From Methanomicrobium mobile BP (lineage in GTDB: Archaea > Halobacteriota > Methanomicrobia > Methanomicrobiales > Methanomicrobiaceae): DNA of 64,000 bases. Under the pieces are notes generated by a model. That model did no database searches, had not been told where the DNA came from, and saw only the letters and a program-made list of their open reading frames with translations. The stretch is from the NCBI RefSeq assembly GCF_000711215.1, contig NZ_JOMF01000005.1, forward strand, positions 62,001-126,000. Reading direction: 5' to 3'. This document shows positions 48,211 to 56,593 of this stretch, in pieces. Positions within the stretch are counted from its first letter, which is position 1; every line of letters begins with the position of its first letter. A program made the translations under genes and the position numbers.

Positions 48211-48666
48211 ATGTCGATAGCACAGAAAGCAAGGTTTAAAGGCGCAAAAAAACTCGAAAATATCGTGGGATATCGCGTTCCCGAATTCGCGTTCAAGGGG
48301 CAGTTCCTTGAGGCTGTCTGTGCCACCGTGGACTATAACCGCATGGATAAGCGCCTGAAGACCCAGCTCACGAACTTCTTCAAGGCATTCCTTAACTGCC
48401 GCTGCAAGACAAATCCCCTGTGCGGATGCGCCGAGAGGAAGTTTGCCGCCGAAATCCTCGAACTGCGAATGAGCGGCATGAACCACCGCGACATCTCCGA
48501 GTTCCTTCTGGACGAATACGGAATCGACCTCTTCCCCACCGACATCTTAAGCTATCTCGAAGAGTCGGTTCATCTACTCGAAGCCGTAAAGGATGTCTCG
48601 ACGATAGAGGGAAAAGAGAAGCTTGCGGCAAAGACAGCCGAAGTTATCGGTAAGATCGAGGGATAG
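48211..48666 (+). CDS. DUF5814-like protein
   Basis: A 151-residue protein with a cysteine-rich centre CRCKTNPLCGC followed by ERKFAAEILELRMSGMNH and DILSYLEESVHLLEAV. This region resembles the DUF5814-type domain found beside Ski2-like helicases in methanogens. Here it is free-standing, without a helicase domain. A zinc or RNA-binding role is plausible but not shown. Confidence 0.65.
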   Translation: MSIAQKARFKGAKKLENIVGYRVPEFAFKGQFLEAVCATVDYNRMDKRLKTQLTNFFKAFLNCRCKTNPLCGCAERKFAAEILELRMSGMNHRDISEFLLDEYGIDLFPTDILSYLEESVHLLEAVKDVSTIEGKEKLAAKTAEVIGKIEG

Positions 48667-48710
48667 ATAAAGGGATAGAGATAGATCGAGGGATAGACAG
48701 AGGGACAGTG
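48658..48710. repeat. AGGGATAGA repeats
   Basis: About five degenerate units of AGGGATAGA/AGATCG(A) run from the DUF5814-like stop codon to the next start codon. Likely slippage repeat. Confidence 0.5.
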
Positions 48711-48715
48711 ATTAT

Positions 48716-49348
48716 ATGAAATCCGGCAGCAAAACCGATTCCGAACCTGTAATGGAATGGGACAGCAAAGTCCTGATGTATACGAATCCGCTGATACTGA
48801 AGCAGCTCTTCGGCGCTCTCGGCGCGAGTTTTCTTATAGTTTACCTCATTCTCCTGCTCGCAACGGGCTTTGACCCCGAGATGATCCCGTTTTTCTTCGG
48901 TATGCTTATGCTCTTTCTCTTCATATGCCTGCTCGCATTCGCGGCGATGGCGATAATGGGCGGTTACTATCTCGTTCACAACACGCTCGGGGAGAAGAGT
49001 TTCGTCTGCGAGACTCAGAGGAGCCGGACGCGGCTGATGAAACTGCTCTGCGCCGTCGGTTTCTTAGGAGGCATGTCGCAGGGGAATTACACTCTTGCGG
49101 GTTCGTCCGCTCTTGCCGCGTCCAGACTTAAGGAGGAGATGAAGTGGAAGGATGTGACCTCGGTGACTTACAACCCGAAACGTCGTTATATCTACGTAAA
49201 GACGGGTCTCTTTGCGCCGCTTGCCATATTCTGCAACCCGGACAACTATGACGCGGTTGAGAAATTCGTTCGCGAGCACACTCAGCCGTATCTCGATAAG
49301 ATAGAAGCCGAAAAAGCGGAAGCAAAAGCTCAAAAAGGGAAAAAATAA
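48716..49348 (+). CDS. Membrane protein with PH-like cytosolic domain
   Basis: A 210-residue protein with two transmembrane helices (about 32-52 and 59-82) followed by a beta-rich domain (about 85-180) with LKEEMKWKDVTSVTYNPKR and YIYVKTGLFAPLAIFC, a pattern of bacterial PH-like (bPH) domains. The last 20 residues are a Lys/Glu/Ala tail. Function unknown. Confidence 0.65.
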   Translation: MKSGSKTDSEPVMEWDSKVLMYTNPLILKQLFGALGASFLIVYLILLLATGFDPEMIPFFFGMLMLFLFICLLAFAAMAIMGGYYLVHNTLGEKSFVCETQRSRTRLMKLLCAVGFLGGMSQGNYTLAGSSALAASRLKEEMKWKDVTSVTYNPKRRYIYVKTGLFAPLAIFCNPDNYDAVEKFVREHTQPYLDKIEAEKAEAKAQKGKK

Positions 49349-49376
49349 TTTATTGATTCATTTATTTATCCGGTTT

Positions 49377-50300
49377 TCAGGCGTCCTTTTTGAAGAATAC
49401 ATACACGGGATAGTGATCCGAGACTTCGGCGGCAAACTCGTGAGTGAGGTTATACACTTCGTCGAATCTGAATGCGCCCGCATCTCCCGTATAGAAGATA
49501 TTCGGTTTCGTGGAGACGATTCTGTCATAGGTGTTGTCGCCGGAGGCAACCGTAGTATCGACCTCGTTGCCGATGATCCAGATATAGTTCTCGGATTTCA
49601 GCGGCACGTAGGAGGTCTCGTCGAAGTATCTGCCGTCGGCGTTGTAGTCGCCCATCACTATGACAGGCTCATCGGCGGGCAGGACGCCTTTTGCGTATTC
49701 GGCGACCTCGTAGAGGGATTTGATCTCGTTAGCGGCATCATCGGGGTCGGTATGGATTACCGCGAAAGTGGCGTTGAAGATGCCTTCGTTGGACTTGAAA
49801 GACGCGATGTAAGGCGTCCTGTGGAAGATATCGCTCGTCTGCGGATAGGTAAACGCCGTGCCTACCGGCGATACCGTTCTTGTATTGTAGACATAGGCAT
49901 ACTGCTCCTTGCTTGAGGTGCGTCCCAGTCTCTCGCTTACCAGATACGCGTAGGAAGAACCGTCGGAGTTTACCTGCTTTATAAGGTTGTCCAACGCCGT
50001 TCCCGAACTGTCCCGTATCTCCTGAACGGCGATGATGTCGTATGTCCGTATAATGTCGGAGAGCACATTCATGACATCGGCTTTTGCGCTCTTTGACTGC
50101 CCGAATACCTGAATATTGAATGAGCCGACCTTCAGCAGATCGGAATTGTGCTGATTGTTGTCTTTTACGTCCGCGTTCGATACGGACGACATTATGGTAT
50201 CCTTCTGTGTGTATCCCGCCGCAATAATCACGACTATGATAATTGCGAGATAAAGCAGCTTTGTATTGTCATTCTTTCGTTTACGTCCTTTTCTTGCCAT
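49377..50300 (-). CDS. Membrane-anchored endonuclease/exonuclease/phosphatase (DNase I-like)
   Basis: A 307-residue protein with a basic N-terminus, one membrane anchor (about 15-34) and an EEP-fold domain: VGSFNIQVFG (Asn ligand), IIAVQEIRD (Glu ligand), VIVMGDYNADG, and ending SDHYPVYVFF (Asp-His). Such extracellular enzymes degrade DNA or phosphoesters. The anchor places the domain outside the cell. Followed by the YkgJ-type gene on the same strand, 71 bp upstream. Confidence 0.85.
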   Translation of the reverse strand: MARKGRKRKNDNTKLLYLAIIIVVIIAAGYTQKDTIMSSVSNADVKDNNQHNSDLLKVGSFNIQVFGQSKSAKADVMNVLSDIIRTYDIIAVQEIRDSSGTALDNLIKQVNSDGSSYAYLVSERLGRTSSKEQYAYVYNTRTVSPVGTAFTYPQTSDIFHRTPYIASFKSNEGIFNATFAVIHTDPDDAANEIKSLYEVAEYAKGVLPADEPVIVMGDYNADGRYFDETSYVPLKSENYIWIIGNEVDTTVASGDNTYDRIVSTKPNIFYTGDAGAFRFDEVYNLTHEFAAEVSDHYPVYVFFKKDA

Positions 50301-50370
50301 GTATTCTTCTCCGTGTCCTGTCTATCCGTCTTACGGTTCTCTCCGTCTTATGGTTCATCCTTATCGGATT

Positions 50371-51099
50371 TCACCGTGTAATCACGTAATCGCCGGATAC
50401 GAGAACCCTCTCGTCGAAACCGTCGCCGTTGTAGACGAAAACCGTTATCGGCTCGCCGCGCCCGAAGGCTCTCATCTTCTCGTCGTATATCCTTCGCACG
50501 GGCTTCAGTCCGTTTTCGCCGAGATGCTCCAGGACTCGTTTATAAAAATCGCGTTCCTGAACTAAAAAGTCTTTTTCATACGCCGCCGTCATCTCCGCGG
50601 TCTTTCTGCATTCTTCGTCGGAGATTTCGGCATTGTATTCCCCGTGATCGTTCAGACCCGAGATCTGTCTCCAGTCGACATTGCCGTATTCGTCCGCTTC
50701 CCGATGGAGCATATACGGATAGATGCGGCAGATCTCAAAGCGGTCGCCGTATATTTCGCACCGGCGATCTTCGTTTAGGAATGCGCAGTCGCCGTTCTCC
50801 TTCACTTTAAGCGCGTATCCCGAGACGTAAAAGCACCCGAGATTGTCGCAGATCTCGAAATACGGCGCCGGCATAATCATGTCGGGATATTTTTCCTTGG
50901 CGCGGCGGCAGTCTTTTACGAGAAGAAAGACGTGGTCGTTGTATTCCTTCGTGCAGCACCTGCCGCAGAGTGTGCATCTGAATCCGACCTCCTTAATTAT
51001 CTTTTCAAGTTCCGCACGCGGATATGCCTCAAGCGAGGATATCTCTTCGTCAATAGCGTTAATCGCGGATTCGATGTCTTTAATTGAGTTTACCGAGAT
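50371..51099 (-). CDS. YkgJ-type cysteine-cluster protein, start codon unclear
   Basis: The first ATG (50880) gives 169 residues, but in the same frame the upstream codons read CTLCGRCCTKEYNDHV and EIISSLEAYP-type residues, i.e. the conserved CxxCxxCC metal motif of the YkgJ/Fe-S-oxidoreductase-like family lies before any ATG, GTG or TTG. The frame is open back to a stop at 51136-51138. I place a provisional start at an ATC near 51099, with AAGAAGG upstream. The cysteine cluster also includes DNLGC, DRRCEIYGDRFEICRIYP. Either an unusual start, RNA- or DNA-level change, or a decaying gene. Confidence 0.7.
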   Translation of the reverse strand: MSVNSIKDIESAINAIDEEISSLEAYPRAELEKIIKEVGFRCTLCGRCCTKEYNDHVFLLVKDCRRAKEKYPDMIMPAPYFEICDNLGCFYVSGYALKVKENGDCAFLNEDRRCEIYGDRFEICRIYPYMLHREADEYGNVDWRQISGLNDHGEYNAEISDEECRKTAEMTAAYEKDFLVQERDFYKRVLEHLGENGLKPVRRIYDEKMRAFGRGEPITVFVYNGDGFDERVLVSGDYVITR

Positions 51100-51135
51100 G
51101 TTATCAGCCTTCTTTTTCTGTCGCTGCCTGTGGCA

Positions 51136-51310
51136 CTAACTGTGACGTTCGCTGTGCCGCGCCTCTTACGGTGCCACCGTTATATGTCATGATATGCAAT
51201 GGCATGCGTTATATTCCGTGATATTTTATGATTCATAGAATTATTTGACGCCGATAATGTAAATATATCCGTAATTCGTGGAATTGCGTATGCCTGAAAA
51301 AGATAAGGAG
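51136..51310. other. Spacer without recognised gene
   Basis: AT-rich DNA with scattered ATGATAT motifs (51187-51240). No frame of credible coding is seen. It is the first part of a 636-bp region that continues through the repeat below and a T/G-rich tract. Confidence 0.5.
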
Positions 51311-51396
51311 TGGTTGAAAAGATTGGTTGAAAAGATTGGTTGAAAAGATTGGTTGAAAAGATTGGTTGAAAAGATTGGTTGAAAAGATTGGTTGAA
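51311..51396. repeat. 13-bp tandem repeat
   Basis: Six identical copies of TGGTTGAAAAGAT plus an 8-bp partial copy. The 13-bp period shifts frame so no continuous peptide repeat results. The identity of copies suggests recent expansion. Confidence 0.9.
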
Positions 51397-51399
51397 TTT

Positions 51400-51771
51400 G
51401 GGTTATATTTGGTGATATTGGATATTTGAGGTGATTAATTATGGATTCAGTGAAGTTTGCGGTATCGGTTTTGTATTGTAGTCATCTTCAGCATTGTTTT
51501 TTCTTCGTTTGGTCCTCTTTTATGTTTGTTGCCTGTTCTGTTTTCCTTCTTCGTTGCGTGTTTGAGTTTGTGTTTGAGTTTGTGCTTGTTTTTGCCTGTT
51601 TGGGTCTGTTTGTTTTGCCTGTTTTGTTTGTTGAGTTTATGTGGTCTTGCTTTGTTTGCTTTGTTTGATTTGTTTGGTGAGTAGGTGTGGGTTGTGTCTG
51701 TGGTTGTGTCTGTTCAGCGGTTGTTTTGGTTTGTGGTTGGTTCCGTTTGTTTCGGTCGGATTAAGGTCAGT
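51400..51771. other. T/G-rich low-complexity tract
   Basis: A stretch rich in TTTG, TGCC and TTTGTT; two overlapping 75-codon frames open on the plus strand encode only hydrophobic Phe/Val/Cys/Leu peptides in two phases, as expected from T/G-rich DNA. I see no gene in it. Confidence 0.6.
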
Positions 51772-52287
51772 TCAGCGTCTTACTGTATGGGTGATTGACG
51801 GTATTGACAATTCATTATAGAAAGTCTCGACGTATCCGTCAGGGAATGTGACTCTCGTAATGTCCGGCGAGAGATCAAAGGTGGTAAGTTTTGCTACCGG
51901 GTGCTCCATTAATATTGCTTCAGCCTTTTGGAAGGACTGAGAGGGCGTTGTTATCGTTTTTCCGTTAACATCGTCTGACACGGCTGCATATCCGTAAACC
52001 TTGAAGCTTGTCCCCTTTGAGTCGGATGAGAGGACGTCGCCCGGCATGTTGGCATGTTTATCGTATTCTTCCTTGATCAGTTTGCCCGGGTTGGCAATAT
52101 TGAGGTAGTATCCCACGTATTCCACAAAGGTCATATCGTAGTTGAAAGTCAGTATTGCATTGCCGTCATCCTGAATCTCGGCAGTGTATGAGGTAATCGT
52201 CAGTGCCGACGCAGGCATTGCCGCTGCCGCAAGTGATACGATGAGTAATATTGCTAATGGCAGTCTGAGTTTTGTGTTGCTTTTCAT
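51772..52287 (-). CDS. Secreted hypothetical protein
   Basis: A 171-residue protein with a signal peptide (basic start, hydrophobic 9-25, cleavage near PASA-LT at about 29). The mature domain is Thr/Ser/Asp-rich and beta-sheet like, with FVEYVGYYLNIANPG and DITRVTFPDGYVETFY. Not recognised. It lies just downstream of the kinase gene of the TerY-P triad but has its own promoter region (52288-52396). Confidence 0.65.
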   Translation of the reverse strand: MKSNTKLRLPLAILLIVSLAAAAMPASALTITSYTAEIQDDGNAILTFNYDMTFVEYVGYYLNIANPGKLIKEEYDKHANMPGDVLSSDSKGTSFKVYGYAAVSDDVNGKTITTPSQSFQKAEAILMEHPVAKLTTFDLSPDITRVTFPDGYVETFYNELSIPSITHTVRR

Positions 52288-52396
52288 AATACCTCCGTTT
52301 TTATTTGTTATTTAGAGAGTAATCCCATCAGCATATAAAATTAGTCCCACTCCGAAAATTTATATCCGCATGAGCAAAAAAAATGATTATCCATTA

Positions 52397-54475
52397 TTAT
52401 TTCTGTATCGTAACGCCGACCGTAATCTCCGCACTGCCGCCGTTTGTCTCGACATTTATCTTTCCGAAGAGAAGGGGGATATTCGGCGCTTTTTCGGTAT
52501 CTATCTCAACGGCGACGGTAACGCTGTCTGCCGTGCTTATCGTTTCGGGAACGGCACGTATCCAGTCCCTGTTCGGGGTGACCGTGCCCGTGAGTATGCC
52601 GTCACCGCCGTTTGTGACCGTAAATTCGCTTCTGATGACAGTCGCATCTGACGCGATATCCGCGTCTTTGATGATTATCTTACTGCGGTCGGTCTCAAGT
52701 TTCGGGTCTTTGGCAAGCGCAACTTTAACGGGTATTTCAGCCCTTCCGCCGTTTGACGCGACCGTTATCCTGCCGGTGAACGGGGCGTCCGCAGCATCGG
52801 CGCCGGCGCCGTCCGGCAGCTTTGAACCGTCGATAACCGCCGCGGTTTCGAAGACCTTAGCGGCGGAGAAATCGATATCTTTTCTTCCCGTGCCTCTGAA
52901 AGTGAGCCAGTCGCAATCCGATTCGAGAGTGCCGATGAGCGTGCTCTCTCCCTTATTCTCGACCTTTATGACGAATTCGGCATCGCCGTTCCTCATCACC
53001 TTCATCTCTACGCTGTCGGGTGTGACCGAGAGCATCGGCGGATTTGGCGGATTGGTCTTTACCGGCGCAGCCTTTGCGGGTTGCTGCGTCGGCGCTGCCT
53101 GTTGAGATTTTGCAGGTTGAGGCTTTACCGCTTGAGGAGTTGCATTTTGAGGCTTAGTCGTTTGAGGTTTTGCCGTTTGAGTGCTTACCGGCGTTGTCGG
53201 AGGCGTCTTTACGGGCTGTGACTTTGCAGGCTTCGAAAACCCGAATCCCGCTCCGAATCCGAATCCTGTCCCTACTCCGGTCCCGCCCCCTGTCCGCACT
53301 CTCTCTTCTCTCTCGCCGGCGGGGGGTTTTGCGGTCACGGTCTTTTGCGCATCGTTCCCTTTGCCCATCTTTCCGGCTGGGAACGGATCTTTCCGACCCG
53401 GATTTGCCGCCATGACGGCACACCACGGGCATTTCCTGAGACCGCCCGAGAAGTAATGATTGTCGTTGCGGTCGCACTTCTGGATATTTGCTATCTCGTT
53501 CTTCAGCGCCGCCGCCCACTCCGAAGCCGCGGGCCGCTTCTCCTTCTCGGAATGCCCCGTGACAAAACAGCGGTGAAACAGACTTCTGAGTTCGGGGGAG
53601 ATCATCGCATACGGCGGTGCGTTCTTCGGCGGTCTTACGTCCGGAAACGTCCCCTCATACGCAAATTTGCCCTGCTTAATCTTCGCCTCTATTGTCGGCA
53701 GCCCGTCCACTCCCGCACCGCGTGCCTGATAGGGATGAAAGCCGTTCATGAGGAATCTGAAGATCATGACTCCGAGCGCAAACAGGTCGGAATAGTAGCG
53801 GTCGATATTGTCCGTCCTGAAGTTCACGCCCATAAGTTCGGGAGGCAGGAAGTCGCCGGTCGCCACCTTGGTATAGTAGGTCTTCTTTGACGCGGCATCG
53901 GTAATCTGGAACGAATCGCAGTCAATGAAGGATACCGCGGCAGTCCTCGCGACAAGGATGTTGGATGCGCTCATATCCCCGATTCTGTGCCCTTTCAGGT
54001 GAATTGCGCTTACGACCGAGGCTATGTTGAACGCCGCCGTCAGCAGATACAGCCACGTAAAAGTGCCGCCCATATATTTTATCCTGTCGTCGGGGTCGTA
54101 GTAGCGGTGGGCCTCGCGGAACATCGAGGTGTCGATGAGCGGCATCGTAAAGCCGAGGAAGTGCGCATCCGGCAGGTTTGAGTCATACAGCGCCGATATC
54201 GCCCAAGAAATCAGGCTTGAATGCGAACTGTCCGTTTCGCCGGTGAGGTTATCGCCAGGCGGGTTGTTTATCATCGCCTTTACCTTCTCGCGGAGTTCGG
54301 CGTTGATTTTGTTTTTGTGGTAGACCTTTGCGCAGATGCCGTCACTGTATTTCACGGCGTAAATCATGCCTTCGCCGCCGCTTTTAATCGGACCCGAGAG
54401 GGTAATGCGCTGACCGCCGCATTCGAAACCGCCCGCAGTCCGCGGCGTTCGTGAATATACTGTTATCTCCGCCAT
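52397..54475 (-). CDS. TerY-P-type Ser/Thr protein kinase with C-terminal beta-sandwich
   Basis: The 692-residue protein starts with a protein-kinase domain (about 20-340): glycine loop GGEGMIYAV (33-41), Lys50 in CAKVY, catalytic loop HRIGDMSASN with D167 and N172, and metal motif DSF at D187. This form of loop fits the TerY-P kinase family. A zinc knuckle (KCPWC) follows, then a Pro/Gln/Thr/Lys linker of short repeats (about 410-475) and two Ig-like beta domains (about 480-690). The gene follows the PP2C gene by 27 bp. Confidence 0.87.
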   Translation of the reverse strand: MAEITVYSRTPRTAGGFECGGQRITLSGPIKSGGEGMIYAVKYSDGICAKVYHKNKINAELREKVKAMINNPPGDNLTGETDSSHSSLISWAISALYDSNLPDAHFLGFTMPLIDTSMFREAHRYYDPDDRIKYMGGTFTWLYLLTAAFNIASVVSAIHLKGHRIGDMSASNILVARTAAVSFIDCDSFQITDAASKKTYYTKVATGDFLPPELMGVNFRTDNIDRYYSDLFALGVMIFRFLMNGFHPYQARGAGVDGLPTIEAKIKQGKFAYEGTFPDVRPPKNAPPYAMISPELRSLFHRCFVTGHSEKEKRPAASEWAAALKNEIANIQKCDRNDNHYFSGGLRKCPWCAVMAANPGRKDPFPAGKMGKGNDAQKTVTAKPPAGEREERVRTGGGTGVGTGFGFGAGFGFSKPAKSQPVKTPPTTPVSTQTAKPQTTKPQNATPQAVKPQPAKSQQAAPTQQPAKAAPVKTNPPNPPMLSVTPDSVEMKVMRNGDAEFVIKVENKGESTLIGTLESDCDWLTFRGTGRKDIDFSAAKVFETAAVIDGSKLPDGAGADAADAPFTGRITVASNGGRAEIPVKVALAKDPKLETDRSKIIIKDADIASDATVIRSEFTVTNGGDGILTGTVTPNRDWIRAVPETISTADSVTVAVEIDTEKAPNIPLLFGKINVETNGGSAEITVGVTIQK

Positions 54476-54502
54476 ATTTCCGAAAGCCTTCCCCCGATAT
54501 CG

Positions 54503-55390
54503 TTATTCTTCCTTAAAACATGCAACGGCAAGTGTCTTGTCGTCGTCGGATACGCTGCACATCTTCTCCGACGATAAAAGCCCCGCAATGTCGCGGTTCC
54601 CGTTGTTACCTTTGTTATCGTCGTTTTCTCCGTTTTCTCCGTTTTCGGAGCCGTCACTTTCACCCGTTTCACCGTTCTCACGGTTCTTCGAGTTAAAATA
54701 ATCGAACAGCGGTCTGAAAAATCCTTCAAACGGCTCTATATTGCCGTCTTTCTTGACCGTAACCGCACCTATGCAGCCGTCAGTGAAGACTGCGGCATTG
54801 ACAAGCCCCACGGGTGCGGAGGCACCTGCGGTCATGTTCATCCGCGATTTCCAGTCGGGGGATGTAATCGGCGTAACTTCGTTGATGTATTCGGAATCGA
54901 CGGGTTTTACGATTATCTCCATTCTGCCGTCGGAAAAAGCGCCGACAATGGCGCCGTCTCCTACCTGTGCGGCGGTAGCCTTTCCGCCGAAGTAAAAGAG
55001 CAGGGCAAGGGTGCAGGCAAGATCCTTTTTTACGACGCCGTTTGCGGCATCTTCGGCATATTTTTCGATGGCTTCCGCCGCAGCTGTGAAAGCGTCGAGG
55101 AGTATGGTCTCGTCGGATGTAATCTCCGCAAGTGTAAGACCGTCCTCGAAGTCCGTAGTGAGATAACGTTTAATCTCGGCAGCGGCGGCGTGAACCGCGA
55201 TATCCGCCCCGATCTCCGAGTGTGACGCACTGCCAAGCCCGTCGGCGACGGCGATGACCGCGGCATCTCCTTTTCCTTTGCCGCACCCGAAAATCTCAAA
55301 GTAACATCTGTCCTGACAGGGTTTGCCCGACTTGATATGTGACTGCCCGCGAACCGATGCGCAGTAAACAGATATCGGTGATCCTTTCAT
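54503..55390 (-). CDS. PP2C-type protein phosphatase of the TerY-P triad
   Basis: From ATG 55390 the protein is 295 residues, a PP2C with motifs QDRCYFEIF (D27), AVADGLGS (D50, G51), QVGDGAIVG and the C-terminal DDKTLAVACF, together supplying the metal-binding acids. In the triad it dephosphorylates targets or the kinase. An ATG at 55459 in frame would add 23 unconserved residues that lie over a TATA-like CATATAATT. A repeated Gly-Asn-Glu stretch (about 240-265) is low complexity. Confidence 0.88.
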   Translation of the reverse strand: MKGSPISVYCASVRGQSHIKSGKPCQDRCYFEIFGCGKGKGDAAVIAVADGLGSASHSEIGADIAVHAAAAEIKRYLTTDFEDGLTLAEITSDETILLDAFTAAAEAIEKYAEDAANGVVKKDLACTLALLFYFGGKATAAQVGDGAIVGAFSDGRMEIIVKPVDSEYINEVTPITSPDWKSRMNMTAGASAPVGLVNAAVFTDGCIGAVTVKKDGNIEPFEGFFRPLFDYFNSKNRENGETGESDGSENGENGENDDNKGNNGNRDIAGLLSSEKMCSVSDDDKTLAVACFKEE

Positions 55391-55528
55391 TGCTCTTACA
55401 TTTTTTCTTATTTTGAAGAATAAAAAACCATAATATTCGGAATTATATGCGGAAGTCACACTGATTAAAAAAAGATTACGGTAAGTAATATGCTGTTTTG
55501 AAGTATTTTGTTTATATTGACGTTTTGT

Positions 55529-56227
55529 TTATATCGAAGGAATCTCGCCCCAGCCCATGAGTCCGAAGGGATCCTCCAATACCACGGTTTCTCCGGGTTT
55601 TGACGCCGAAACCTTGGTCTGACTTCTCGAAAGCCAGAGGAACATCTCGTTGAAGTGATTCTCTTTCAGTTTTATGGGCGTCCTGTGCTGCGGCGATATC
55701 TTTGCAAGCGTATCCATATCCGCTTCGTCGACGCCGACTGCAAAGAACAGGAATTTACCGCTCTTTTCGCCGTCGTGAATCAATGTAACGACCTCGTTCC
55801 AGAGCTCGTCGCCTTCGTTCATGTCGGTCGGCTCGCCGTCGGTGATGAGGAAGATCCACGGGCGGTAGTAATCGATACCCTCTTTCTTGTATTCGTCCTT
55901 CCTCTTCTCGATTAACTCGGATGCCTTTTTGATTGCGCCTCCCAGCGGCGTCAGACCGTCGGCCTCGAGTGTCGGCGGTTCGAAATCCTCAATCGACGAG
56001 AAATCATGTGCCACATCGACTTTCTGACCGAATGTCACTACGGCGAGATCGACACGTTTCCGTGCGAGCTCGTCCTTCTCGATCTCTTCCTTGAATGCCC
56101 TGATTCCATCATTCAGCTGTCCTATCTTGTCGCCGACGATCATCGACCCTGAAATGTCGAGGAGAAGAACGGTCGGACAGTGAGGTTGCTGGGGATACGA
56201 TATTTCCACAATCTCTTCGAGCGTCAT
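55529..56227 (-). CDS. TerY-like von Willebrand factor A domain protein
   Basis: A 232-residue vWA domain with a full MIDAS: DISGSM (D24, S26, S28), GLTPLGG (Thr) and ITDGEPTD (Asp). This is the TerY type associated with kinase and PP2C genes. The remaining 40 residues end with Gly/Pro/Trp motif GLMGWGEIPSI. First of the triad; the PP2C gene starts 138 bp downstream. Confidence 0.9.
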   Translation of the reverse strand: MTLEEIVEISYPQQPHCPTVLLLDISGSMIVGDKIGQLNDGIRAFKEEIEKDELARKRVDLAVVTFGQKVDVAHDFSSIEDFEPPTLEADGLTPLGGAIKKASELIEKRKDEYKKEGIDYYRPWIFLITDGEPTDMNEGDELWNEVVTLIHDGEKSGKFLFFAVGVDEADMDTLAKISPQHRTPIKLKENHFNEMFLWLSRSQTKVSASKPGETVVLEDPFGLMGWGEIPSI

Positions 56228-56593
56228 ATATATTACCTTTTAATGCGGCAAGTACCTGAAAGACTGATATATTTCAGCACTTTTCGCAGTAACCGTCTTT
56301 GTAATTGTTATTATGAGGGATAATATAAATAAATGATTGTATTTTTTCCTGTTTTTCTCGGTTATTTTTTCGGTTATTTTTTTCGGTTATTTTTTTCGGT
56401 TATTTTTTTAGGTTATTATTCCGCATTTGTTCGGTTAATCGAATGCTGCGGCGGCAAAACCCTGCCCGATCGTTCCCGAAGCGGACATCCGCGGAAAGAC
56501 CATACTAAAAACTATACAATCTAAAAGATTCAAATATATTCTGTTAATGCGGCACCGCTCATCTGCCGCGAATATCGGGGAAAGATAACAGAT
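56228..56593. other. Intergenic region between TerY and ugd with GGTTATTTTTT repeats
   Basis: This 366-bp gap separates two divergent genes. The T-rich repeat listed below occupies its centre; on the ugd side, no clear gene is seen; a TATA-like ACAATCTAAAAGATT (56515-56530) might serve ugd. Confidence 0.5.
56358..56420. repeat. CGGTTATTTTTTT repeats
   Basis: Four copies of a 12-14-bp unit CGGTTATTTTTT(T), the last followed by AGGTTATTATT. The poly-T parts differ in length, as with slippage. It could act as an oligo-T terminator on the plus strand. Confidence 0.75.

Noticed and set aside
51441-51684. Two 75-codon plus-strand frames rich in Phe, Val, Cys and Leu
   Set aside because: They arise from T/G-rich repeats in two phases at once; such hydrophobic peptides without charged ends or ribosome-binding site are not credible genes.
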